A stretch of 53,980 nt of DNA. Origin: JASJAR01 sp039198225 (GTDB lineage: Bacteria > Pseudomonadota > Alphaproteobacteria > Rhodobacterales > Rhodobacteraceae). A program made the position numbers and the translations under genes. The notes under the pieces were generated by a model, which saw only the letters and a program-made list of their open reading frames with translations, was not told where the DNA came from and ran no database searches. Positions 34,271 through 41,437 of this stretch are shown one piece after another. Numbering within the stretch: the stretch's first letter is position 1; each line of letters starts with the position of its first letter. The stretch covers positions 1 to 53,980 of the forward strand of contig JBCCTQ010000029.1 in NCBI GenBank assembly GCA_039198225.1, in the 5' to 3' direction.

Positions 34271-34728
34271 CGCAAATCTCCGACATTCCGCGTTCGGCGC
34301 TCTATTTGGGGCTCGCCGGCCTCCTTCCGTTCCTTTGGGGGGTGGGCACAGCGTGGTTTGACCCCATTGCCGAGCTCACAATGGCCGTGGTGGGGCCACG
34401 CTTTCTGGCACCCTTTATCCTCATCCAATACGGCACGGTGATCCTTGCTTTTATGTCGGGTGTTCTCTGGGGCTTTGCCACCAAAGCGGAAGGCCAGGTC
34501 GCCGCGACAGGCTATGCGCTGTCGGTTATCCCGGCTCTCTACGCCTATTTTCTGGTGGGCCATGGCGGCGCGGTCACGTCTTCAATCTCGCTCATCACCG
34601 CCTTTATCGGCCTTTTGGGCCTCGATTGGCTTTTCTGGAACCAAGGTCTCGCCCCGCCATGGTGGATGACACTCCGGGTTTTGCTGACAGCGATCGTCGT
34701 CGCCTGTCTTGGAACGAATGTGATCTGA
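34267..34728 (+). CDS. DUF3429 membrane protein
   Basis: A 153-residue protein with about five helices: ALYLGLAGLLPFLWGVG, APFILIQYGTVILAFMSGVL, YALSVIPALYAYFLV and TAFIGLLGLDWLFW. The pattern matches the DUF3429 family (YGxxILxFxxGxxWG). GTG 34267 overlaps the LysE stop, and the gene's own stop overlaps the GST start as TGATG. Function unknown. Confidence 0.82.
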   Translation: MTQISDIPRSALYLGLAGLLPFLWGVGTAWFDPIAELTMAVVGPRFLAPFILIQYGTVILAFMSGVLWGFATKAEGQVAATGYALSVIPALYAYFLVGHGGAVTSSISLITAFIGLLGLDWLFWNQGLAPPWWMTLRVLLTAIVVACLGTNVI

Positions 34729-35351
34729 TGGCTCTCACGCTCTATTCGATGCCCTCCTCGGGCAACAGCTACAAAGTGCGGCTGCTCCTGGCGCTTTTGG
34801 GGCGCGAGTATCGGCATATTTCCTGCGAGTACGGCTCGGACGGATTGGCCTCCGCCAAGGCTTCCGGAAAGGCGCCCACCGATAAGGTTCCGAGCCTCGA
34901 GTTTGAGGACGGAACCGTGCTCGCAGAGTCGAATGCGATCCTTTTCTATCTCGCGAATGGCACGCCCTATTGGCCGGAAGACAAACGCACCCAGGCCGAC
35001 GTCCTCTCATGGATGTTTTTTGAGCAAAATCGCCATGAGGGGGTCATCGCGGTCCGGACCGCCCTTTCGATCTACCCTCACCGCGCCGCGCAGGCCACAC
35101 CGGCTCGGATGGCGGAGCTTCTCGATACGGGGCACCAGATCCTCGGCTTCATGGAGACCCATCTTGAGGGGCGAGAGTGGTTTGCAGGTGGCGCCGCGTC
35201 GGTCGCCGATCTGGCACTTTATGGCTATACTCACACTGCGGACACGCTCGGCGGGTTTGACCTGTCGCGCTTCCCGGCGGTGAAGGCCTGGCTCGACCGG
35301 GTGGCAGGGCTCCCGGGCTATATTCCTCTCGATTACATCCCAGATGGCTGA
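34728..35351 (+). CDS. Glutathione S-transferase family protein
   Basis: A 207-residue GST. The thioredoxin-fold N-terminus has TLYSMPSSGNSYKVRLLLALLG, with serines as candidate catalytic residues, and the glutathione-binding KVPSLEFEDGTVLAESNAIL. The helical C-terminal domain has AVRTALSIYPHR and SVADLALYGYTHTAD. ATG 34728 is coupled to the DUF3429 stop. It overlaps rnhA by 8 nt. It may conjugate or reduce electrophiles; substrate unknown. Confidence 0.9.
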   Translation: MALTLYSMPSSGNSYKVRLLLALLGREYRHISCEYGSDGLASAKASGKAPTDKVPSLEFEDGTVLAESNAILFYLANGTPYWPEDKRTQADVLSWMFFEQNRHEGVIAVRTALSIYPHRAAQATPARMAELLDTGHQILGFMETHLEGREWFAGGAASVADLALYGYTHTADTLGGFDLSRFPAVKAWLDRVAGLPGYIPLDYIPDG

Positions 35352-35799
35352 GCTTTTTGCCTATACGGATGGGGCGTGTTCGGGGAACCCCGGCCCCGGC
35401 GGCTGGGGGGTGCTTTTGGTCGCGCGGGAGGGCGATCAGGTCGTCAAAGAGCGGAGCCTTTCGGGAGGTGCGGCCGACACCACTAACAACCGGATGGAGC
35501 TTTTGGCCGCGATTTCCGCCCTCGAAACGCTCGAGCGTCAAAGCGCGATCACGGTAGTCACGGACTCGGCCTATGTGAAAAACGGCGTGACCGGCTGGAT
35601 TGAAGGCTGGAAACGGAATGGCTGGCGAACATCGTCGAAAAAGCCAGTGAAAAATGAAGACCTTTGGCGTCGGCTCGATGAGGCCCGTGCGCGCCATCAC
35701 GTGCGCTGGGACTGGGTCAAAGGCCATGCGGGGCATGCCGAAAATGAGCGCGCCGATGAGTTGGCCCGGGCCGGGATGAAGCCTTTCAAAGAGGCGTGA
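35344..35799 (+). CDS. rnhA: Ribonuclease HI
   Basis: A 151-residue RNase HI with the catalytic set: D in YTDGACSGNPGPGGWG, E in NNRMELLAA, D in VTDSAYVKNGV and D in ENERADELARAG, plus the basic protrusion WKRNGWRTSSKKPVKN. It cleaves RNA in RNA-DNA hybrids. It overlaps the GST gene by 8 nt and ends 3 nt from the convergent membrane-protein gene. Confidence 0.96.
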   Translation: MAELFAYTDGACSGNPGPGGWGVLLVAREGDQVVKERSLSGGAADTTNNRMELLAAISALETLERQSAITVVTDSAYVKNGVTGWIEGWKRNGWRTSSKKPVKNEDLWRRLDEARARHHVRWDWVKGHAGHAENERADELARAGMKPFKEA

Positions 35800-35802
35800 C
35801 GC

Positions 35803-36063
35803 TCAGTCCCGGTCGCGCCGTCGCCGGGCGGCGGCTTCGGTGGGAATGAGGATGAGCGCACCGGCCGCGCCCACAATCGCGTCAAGCCCGGGTGAGCCCA
35901 ATGTCAGGTGAAACATCACCCGCACCATGAAAACGAGGATCACACCGCCCAAGGCGATCACGACGGCAGGCAGGATCCCGTGATGGGAGAGGTCCCATTT
36001 CTCAAAGAGCACCGCCACGATCCCACCAAGGATCAGCGACCCGAAGAATGCGAAAAAGCCCAT
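35803..36063 (-). CDS. Small three-helix membrane protein, GlsB/YeaQ-like
   Basis: An 86-residue protein with three hydrophobic segments (FFAFFGSLILGGIVAVLF, GILPAVVIALGGVILVFMV, GLDAIVGAAGALILIP) and a basic tail (RRRRDRD). Layout and the final GAAGAxxLI segment resemble transglycosylase-associated GlsB/YeaQ proteins. ATG 36063 has a near-perfect AGGAGGTG ribosome site. It lies 43 nt downstream of fmt, so it may be the last gene of the def-def-fmt operon. Confidence 0.7.
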   Translation of the reverse strand: MGFFAFFGSLILGGIVAVLFEKWDLSHHGILPAVVIALGGVILVFMVRVMFHLTLGSPGLDAIVGAAGALILIPTEAAARRRRDRD

Positions 36064-36106
36064 GGCCCACCTCCTGATCCCCAGCTTCGTCCGAATGGAT
36101 ATGGGG

Positions 36107-37006
36107 TCAAGTCAAACGATCCGGTAGGGCGGTGCCACGGAGAAACTCCGCCGCGGGCGCGGGCCGTTTCCCCGCCCTTTGGAGTTCCGTGAGTTCGACC
36201 GCCCCGTCACCCCCAGCGATTGTCGTACCGCCCAAGACCTCCCCGGGGGTGCCCTCGCCCGCAACCCGCCGCGAGCGCAAAACCTTGACCCGCTCGTCGC
36301 CCAGCATGAACCAAGCGCCCGGAAACGGCGACAGGCCCCGGATCAGCCGGTCAATCTCATCGGCAGGCCGCGTCCAGGCGATCCGCGCCTCGGCCTTGTC
36401 AATTTTCTCGGCGTAGGTGACCCCGGTCTCAGGCTGGGGCGTGGGTGTCAGACCGTCGAGATCGGCCAAAACTGCCACCATCGCCTCCCCGCCAACGGCG
36501 GCCAGCCGATCATGAAGATCGCCCGTCGTGTCTTCGGGCCCGATCGGCGTGGTGTGGCGCGCATAGACTGGCCCGGTATCGAGCCCGGCCTCCATGGCCA
36601 TGATTGAGATCCCGGTCTCGAGATCTCCGGCCATGACGGCCCGGTGGATGGGGGCTGCCCCCCGCCAACGGGGAAGGAGCGAGGCATGAATATTAAGACA
36701 GCCGAATTTTGGCGCATCAAGGATCGGCCGCGGCAGGATCAACCCATAGGCCGCCACCACAGCCGCGTCGGCACCTAGGGCCCGAAACGCCGCCTGCGCC
36801 TCCTCCGATTTGAGGCTTTTGGGATGGCGCACCGGGATGCCCAGCGCGTCTGCCTTCAGATGCACCGGCGACGGGCGGTCTTTTTTGCCGCGCCCTGCGG
36901 GTCGCGGCGGCTGGGTGTAGGCCGCCACGACGTCATGGCCCGCCTCGACAAGGGCGCCAAGCGCCGGCACGGCGAAGTCGGGCGTTCCCATGAAAACGAG
37001 CCTCAT
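36107..37006 (-). CDS. fmt: Methionyl-tRNA formyltransferase
   Basis: A 299-residue Fmt: LVFMGTPDFAVPALGAL, the folate/active-site LNIHASLLPRWRGAAPI, GLDTGPV, and a C-terminal tRNA-binding domain (RGLSPFPGAWF). It formylates initiator Met-tRNA with 10-formyl-tetrahydrofolate. ATG 37006 overlaps the second deformylase gene by 4 nt, giving the operon def-def-like-fmt. Confidence 0.96.
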   Translation of the reverse strand: MRLVFMGTPDFAVPALGALVEAGHDVVAAYTQPPRPAGRGKKDRPSPVHLKADALGIPVRHPKSLKSEEAQAAFRALGADAAVVAAYGLILPRPILDAPKFGCLNIHASLLPRWRGAAPIHRAVMAGDLETGISIMAMEAGLDTGPVYARHTTPIGPEDTTGDLHDRLAAVGGEAMVAVLADLDGLTPTPQPETGVTYAEKIDKAEARIAWTRPADEIDRLIRGLSPFPGAWFMLGDERVKVLRSRRVAGEGTPGEVLGGTTIAGGDGAVELTELQRAGKRPAPAAEFLRGTALPDRLT

Positions 37007-37500
37007 GGGATGCCCTTCCGTGCTTTTTTCAGAAGCATGCCCCGTTTGGTGCGGCTCAAACGGTCGATGTAGAGCTGCCCCGCCAGGTGGTCGATCTGGT
37101 GCTGGACGCTCACCGCCCAGAGCCCATCAAAGGTGCGCTCTTCCTCGTCTCCCGCCGCGTTAAGGAAGCCCACCCGCACCTCGGCAGGCCGGGTCACTTT
37201 CGCCGACACGCCCGGGAGGCACGGGCTAGCCTCGTCCCACGGTTTGGTGTTCTCCGAGGCCCAGAGGATTTCCGGGTTGGGCATTCGAATGGCCTGGCCC
37301 CGTTCGGACGAGGCATCCACCACCGCCAAGGCATCCATCACGCCGATCTGAACCGCCGCCAAACCCACTCCGGGCATCGCTTCCATCGTGTCGATCATGT
37401 CGGTCCAGATTGCGCGGACCCGGTCGTCGATACCGACCACCGCCGTGGCAGGCGCCCCGAGGCGCTTGTCGGGCCAGTGAAGGATCGGCCGAACGGTCAA
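37003..37500 (-). CDS. Peptide deformylase-like paralogue with substituted catalytic Glu
   Basis: A 165-residue deformylase-fold protein. Motif 1 is intact (GVGLAAVQIG). Motif 2 is altered (SPCLPG, metal Cys C94 kept). Motif 3 reads VQHQIDHLAG, so metal ligands H134 and H138 remain but the catalytic Glu is Gln (codon CAG). In studied deformylases that Glu is needed for catalysis. It is probably inactive, strongly weakened, or used for another role such as binding nascent chains. It sits between def and fmt with 4-nt overlaps on both sides, so it is co-translated with them. Confidence 0.85.
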   Translation of the reverse strand: MTVRPILHWPDKRLGAPATAVVGIDDRVRAIWTDMIDTMEAMPGVGLAAVQIGVMDALAVVDASSERGQAIRMPNPEILWASENTKPWDEASPCLPGVSAKVTRPAEVRVGFLNAAGDEEERTFDGLWAVSVQHQIDHLAGQLYIDRLSRTKRGMLLKKARKGIP

Positions 37501-38021
37501 GATGCCCGCTGACCCTCCTTTTTCCGTTTGACGGCTTTCCGGGTCATCAATTGGCGCTTGAGGCCGGTCAGATGGTCAATGAAGAGCTTGCCGTCGAGAT
37601 GGTCGATCTCGTGTTGGACGCAGGTCGCCCAGAGCCCGTCGAACCGTTCGGATTGGGCCGCACCGTCGAGGCCGGTCCAACGCACCTCGACTTCGGATGG
37701 CCGGTCGACGTCGGCATATTGTTCGGGGATCGAAAGGCAGCCTTCTTCGTAGGTGTTCATCTCGTCCGAGGACCAGGTGATTTCGGGGTTGATCAGCACC
37801 ATGGGCCGGGGCTCGGCCCCCTCTTCCTTGACGCAATCCATCACCAAAAGCCGTTTCAGCACCCCCACTTGGGGGGCCGCCAGCCCGATCCCCGGAGCGT
37901 CATACATGGTTTCGAGCATGTCCTCGGCCAACCGGCGATACTCGTCGGTGACCTCATCGATGGGCTGGGCGACCTTTTTGAGGCGCGGGTCAGGATGGAG
38001 AAGGATTTCTCGGAGAGCCAT
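37497..38021 (-). CDS. def: Peptide deformylase
   Basis: A 174-residue deformylase with all three motifs: GIGLAAPQVG, EGCLSIP (metal C95) and VQHEIDHLDG (H137, catalytic E138, H141). It removes formyl groups from nascent proteins. ATG 38021 heads the operon def, def-like, fmt. The gene is divergent from the C-S lyase gene across 85 nt. Confidence 0.96.
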   Translation of the reverse strand: MALREILLHPDPRLKKVAQPIDEVTDEYRRLAEDMLETMYDAPGIGLAAPQVGVLKRLLVMDCVKEEGAEPRPMVLINPEITWSSDEMNTYEEGCLSIPEQYADVDRPSEVEVRWTGLDGAAQSERFDGLWATCVQHEIDHLDGKLFIDHLTGLKRQLMTRKAVKRKKEGQRAS

Positions 38022-38106
38022 GGCGCTGATTTAGTCGGTCGGCCGGGGCCTTGCAATCCGGCCCCCAAGCGGCGATGGCTCGTCCCAACCAAAGGATCAA
38101 CACGAC

Positions 38107-39279
38107 ATGAGTATTGATTTCGACGAGCCGGTCGACCGGCGCGGCACCGATTGCTTGAAATGGGACGCAACCGGGAGGTTTGTGGGGATCGAAGGTGATG
38201 ACGTCCTTTCGATGTGGATCGCCGACACGGATTTCCGCGCGCCCGACGTTGTCCGCCAAGCTCTGCGCAAAATTACCGATTTTGGTGTGTTCGGCTACGG
38301 CGTCAGACTAGAGGCCATGCGCGAAGCACTCCGCTGGTGGATGCGCCATCGCCACGACTGGGAGGTGAGCGAAGAGGCGATCCTCACCTCGGACGGTCTT
38401 GGGAACGCCATCGCGCTTGTGATCGATACCCTAACCGAGCCCGGCGATGGCGTGGTCACGTTCACACCGGTCTATCACGAATTCGCCGCCAAGATCCGGC
38501 GGGCCGAGCGGCGACCGGTGGAAGTGCCGCTATTGGTCGAGGACGGTCGGCAGAGCTTTGACCTCGACCGGGCTGCGTCGATGCTCGATGGGAGCGAGAA
38601 GCTCTTGCTCCTCTGCTCGCCGCAAAACCCAGGGGGTCGGGTTTGGACCGAGGACGAGCTCCGCGCCGTGGCGGCCTTCGCCGAGGCGCATGATCTCTGG
38701 GTGGTGGCCGATGAGATCCACCATGACCTGGTCTTGCCCGGCGCCCGGTTCCGCCCGATGGCCGCGGTCGGCGGCATCGAAGACCGGCTCATCACCCTCG
38801 TCGCCCCATCAAAGACCTTCAACCTCGCCGGGCTCCGTTTGGGGCAGATGGTGATCGAAGACGATGCGCTGCGGGGCCGGATCACCAAACGGATCTCTAG
38901 CCTCGATATCCAACCCAATATGATGGGCGTCGCGGCTTGTGCGGCAGCCTATAGCGAAGCGGGGGCGGCCTGGCTCGACGCCCAGATCGCTTACATCGAC
39001 GCCAATCGCCGCGTGTTCGATGCCGGAATAAACACCATACCGGGCGCGCGTTCGACACCCCTCGAAGCGACCTACCTGGCCTGGGTCGATTTCTCAGGAA
39101 CCGGCCTTAGTCATGCTGAGGTCGAAGAACGGGTCATCGAAAGGGCGCGGATCGCGGTGAATAACGGCACGAGCTTTGGCCCCGGGGGAGAACGGCACAT
39201 GCGGTTCAACATCGGCACCCAACGGAACCATGTCGAAAACGCTGTCGCGCGCCTCGCCGCTGCATTCGAAGGCGCTTAG
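38107..39279 (+). CDS. patB: PatB/MalY-type PLP-dependent cystathionine beta-lyase
   Basis: A 390-residue fold-type I PLP enzyme: MWIADTDFRAPDVVRQAL, FGYGVRL, LLLCSPQNPGGRVW, VVADEIHHDLVL and the PLP lysine in APSKTFNLAGLR. The PatB/MalY group cleaves C-S bonds of cystathionine and related thioethers. In roseobacters homologues are linked to methionine and methanethiol metabolism. ATG 38107 lies in a divergent promoter region with def. Its 3' end overlaps the next gene by 4 nt, convergently. Confidence 0.9.
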   Translation: MSIDFDEPVDRRGTDCLKWDATGRFVGIEGDDVLSMWIADTDFRAPDVVRQALRKITDFGVFGYGVRLEAMREALRWWMRHRHDWEVSEEAILTSDGLGNAIALVIDTLTEPGDGVVTFTPVYHEFAAKIRRAERRPVEVPLLVEDGRQSFDLDRAASMLDGSEKLLLLCSPQNPGGRVWTEDELRAVAAFAEAHDLWVVADEIHHDLVLPGARFRPMAAVGGIEDRLITLVAPSKTFNLAGLRLGQMVIEDDALRGRITKRISSLDIQPNMMGVAACAAAYSEAGAAWLDAQIAYIDANRRVFDAGINTIPGARSTPLEATYLAWVDFSGTGLSHAEVEERVIERARIAVNNGTSFGPGGERHMRFNIGTQRNHVENAVARLAAAFEGA

Positions 39280-39632
39280 GCCGGGTTCTGGCCGATCAGC
39301 GCCACCGGCGCGTCTTCGTCATAGGAATAATCAAGCGCGGCCCTATCGCTGACGGGCGTGGCGCGCTTATATTCGTAGATCGTCTCGCCGTTTTCCTCGG
39401 TAGACGCCACAATCAGGCATTGGGACAGGTGCCGAGCGCCATCAAACATGTCGACGAGACCCCGCAACTGGCTCGCATCCTCGCTGTCGAGGGCAAAGCC
39501 GGTGTCCCAGGAACGAAGAATCGTAAAGGTCTCATCGCCTGCCTTCACCTTCAGGCGGCTTTTCTTTCGGAGGTTGTGTTTGCGGGCGTTTAACAGCCCT
39601 TCGCGCACTTCGCGCGGTAGAAAATCGGACAT
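39276..39632 (-). CDS. Conserved hypothetical protein of Rhodobacterales
   Basis: A protein of about 118 residues starting MSDFLPREVREGL, then KSRLKVKAGDETFTILR, GFALDSEDASQLRGLVD, DGARHLSQCLIVAS and ETIYEYKRATPVSDRA. I recall close relatives in many Rhodobacteraceae but no function. It looks like a small soluble beta-rich domain with a basic N-terminal helix. ATG 39632 has GGGGGG about 6 nt upstream; ATG 39638 is two codons earlier. Confidence 0.78.
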   Translation of the reverse strand: MSDFLPREVREGLLNARKHNLRKKSRLKVKAGDETFTILRSWDTGFALDSEDASQLRGLVDMFDGARHLSQCLIVASTEENGETIYEYKRATPVSDRAALDYSYDEDAPVALIGQNPA

Positions 39633-39716
39633 AGCCATCCCCCCGGCTGGTAGGCCATCAATGACGCAACCCGCTCATAAATCAACGTTAATTTTTCATC
39701 GTTTCGTGAATGTGAC

Positions 39717-39742
39717 CAATACCCGATTATCGATCGGTATTG
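39717..39742. promoter_or_regulatory. Palindromic site upstream of the hydroquinone-reductase gene
   Basis: CAATACCCGAT (39717-39727) and ATCGGTATTG (39733-39742) pair as a 10-bp inverted repeat with one bulged C and a 5-nt centre. It is about 105 nt before the ATG at 39848. The form suits a dimeric repressor or activator; regulator identity is unknown. Confidence 0.45.
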
Positions 39743-39779
39743 TCGAAAGGGGCCGCTCCCGTTCGAAATAGCACAGATC

Positions 39780-39809
39780 CCGCGCGCAAATCGGTCTTCC
39801 GCGCGCAAA
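39780..39809 (+). repeat. Direct repeat CCGCGCGCAAA
   Basis: Identical 11-mers at 39780-39790 and 39799-39809 have a 19-nt period (about two helical turns). They lie 38 nt before the start at 39848, which suits a site for a protein binding one DNA face twice. Confidence 0.4.
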
Positions 39810-39847
39810 GTAGTGGGTTATGTTCCGCGCCAGCAAAGGAGGCTGAC

Positions 39848-40852
39848 ATGGGCTTACTCGTCGACGGTACTTGGCAGGACAATTGGTACGACACGAAGGC
39901 CTCCGGCGGACGTTTCGTCCGCGCCGACGCCGCATTCCGCAATTGGGTCACCGCCGACGGCGCGCCCGGCCCGTCTGGCGAAGGGGGATTTGAGGCCGAA
40001 GCCGGCCGCTACCACCTTTACGTGTCCTATGCCTGCCCATGGGCGCACCGGACGCTGATTTTTCGGGTGCTGAAGGGCCTTGAAGACCTCATCGACGTCT
40101 CCGTCGTTCACCCCGACATGATGGATCAAGGCTGGACGCTTGCCTCGGATTTTCCTGGCGCGACCGGAGACGGACTTTTCGGGTTTGAGTATCTCCGAGA
40201 CGTCTACATCAAGGCTCTGCCGGACATGACCGGCCGGGTCACGGTCCCTGTCCTTTGGGACAAAAAACAAAACAAAATTGTGTCGAATGAATCTTCAGAG
40301 ATCATTCGGATGTTGAATTCCGCCTTTGATCACCTGACGGGCAATACGGCCGATTATTGGCCGCTTGCCTTGCGCGACGAGATCGAAGCAATGAACGGGC
40401 CGATTTACGACCGGGTGAACAACGGCGTCTACAAGTCGGGCTTTGCCACCAGCCAGGCGGCCTATGACGAGGCGGTGACGGAACTTTTCGAAGAGTTGGA
40501 CCGGCTGGAGGCGCATTTAGAAACCCGCCGCTATTTGATGGGCGAAACCATCACCGAAGCGGATTGGCGGCTCTTTACGACACTCGTGCGGTTCGACCTG
40601 GTCTACCACCTCCACTTTAAGTGCAATCGGAAGCGCATCGTCGATTATCCGAACCTATGGGGCTATCTGCGGGAGCTCTATCAATGGCCCGGTGTCGCGG
40701 AAACGGTGAATTTCGACCATATCGTCCGGCACTATCATTATAGCCATGAGACGATTAACCCGCACCGGATCATCCCGATCAACCCGGTTCTCGACTGGCA
40801 ATCGAGCCACGACAGAGAGCGGCTTTCCGCCATTGCTCCGGCGGCCGAATAG
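39848..40852 (+). CDS. Glutathionyl-hydroquinone reductase (Xi-class/omega-like GST)
   Basis: A 334-residue enzyme of the YqjG/PcpF family. The N-terminal glutathione site has the catalytic Cys (C63) in YVSYACPWAHRT, followed by VSVVHPDMMDQGWTL, VPVLWDKKQNKIVSNESSEIIR and C-terminal TEADWRLFTTLVRFD, KRIVDYPNLW and HYHYSHETINPHRIIP. It reduces glutathionyl-hydroquinones from quinone detoxification. ATG 39848 follows a perfect AAGGAGG. Two repeat elements upstream suggest specific regulation. Confidence 0.93.
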   Translation: MGLLVDGTWQDNWYDTKASGGRFVRADAAFRNWVTADGAPGPSGEGGFEAEAGRYHLYVSYACPWAHRTLIFRVLKGLEDLIDVSVVHPDMMDQGWTLASDFPGATGDGLFGFEYLRDVYIKALPDMTGRVTVPVLWDKKQNKIVSNESSEIIRMLNSAFDHLTGNTADYWPLALRDEIEAMNGPIYDRVNNGVYKSGFATSQAAYDEAVTELFEELDRLEAHLETRRYLMGETITEADWRLFTTLVRFDLVYHLHFKCNRKRIVDYPNLWGYLRELYQWPGVAETVNFDHIVRHYHYSHETINPHRIIPINPVLDWQSSHDRERLSAIAPAAE

Positions 40853-40855
40853 GCG

Positions 40856-41224
40856 TTAGGCGCGCCCTTCGCGCCCGTAATGGTCAACGATCGCCGCGAG
40901 ATCCTCGGGCGGTGCGGATGATCCGAGATAGGCGCAGGCGTTTGGGATGTGATTAAAGATCGACCCGTCCGAGAAAAAGGTTGTGTTGGTGACAAACACA
41001 ACCTTTGCCTCGGGCCGACGGTAGCTTGCGTAATCGGCGACGGCGATCGCACTGCCCCCTTGGAGAACAAGGTCGAGCACGATCACATCCGGCGATGTTT
41101 TCTGTATTTGAGTGATGGCTGCCTCTTGGTCGCGAGCGACTGAGACACTGGCATGCAACCGCTGCAAATGGCGGCTCCATAGGTGCGCCAACGCGGCATT
41201 GCTTTCGACAATCAATACGTACAT
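40856..41224 (-). CDS. Single-domain response regulator with degenerate receiver
   Basis: A 122-residue CheY-like receiver: YVLIVESNAALAHLW, phospho-acceptor D51 in DVIVLDLVLQGGSA, and T79 in VFVTNT. The second acidic residue of the usual D-D/E-D pair is Ser (S8), and the conserved Lys before the last loop is missing (AYLGSSAP). Phosphorylation or switching may therefore be atypical. No output domain is attached. ATG 41224 has GGAGG upstream, abutting a hairpin. Divergent from the MltB-type gene. Confidence 0.85.
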   Translation of the reverse strand: MYVLIVESNAALAHLWSRHLQRLHASVSVARDQEAAITQIQKTSPDVIVLDLVLQGGSAIAVADYASYRRPEAKVVFVTNTTFFSDGSIFNHIPNACAYLGSSAPPEDLAAIVDHYGREGRA

Positions 41225-41233
41225 GTGACCTCC

Positions 41234-41251
41234 GTGGCCAAAATGGGCCAC
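41234..41251 (-). promoter_or_regulatory. Hairpin abutting the ribosome site of the receiver gene
   Basis: GTGGCC (41234-41239) and GGCCAC (41246-41251) pair perfectly around a 6-nt loop. In the minus-strand mRNA the stem ends exactly where GGAGG begins, 4 nt before the ATG, so folding could influence initiation. Confidence 0.35.
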
Positions 41252-41281
41252 AACCCCGCGCACACCCTGAAGCAGAATTGA

Positions 41282-41297
41282 TTAACAAGGGATTAAC
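41282..41297. promoter_or_regulatory. CtrA box (TTAA-N7-TTAAC)
   Basis: TTAA (41282-41285), seven bases, then TTAAC (41293-41297) matches the full CtrA consensus of alphaproteobacteria. It lies in the 213-nt divergent region between the receiver gene and the MltB-type transglycosylase, 140 nt from the latter's ATG. A third TTAA is at 41314-41317. CtrA control is inferred. Confidence 0.55.
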
Positions 41298-41437
41298 GTG
41301 GGCTTTGCGAATATTAACGGGCAGGGTTCTGCCAAAGTCCATTTCGCGCAACACTTGGGTGCCAGGATTTCGCCTATCGGCTTGTTTCAAAACGATCAGA
41401 GGTTAGGGTCGCGCCGCCTGCCCCCAAGGAGCGACGC

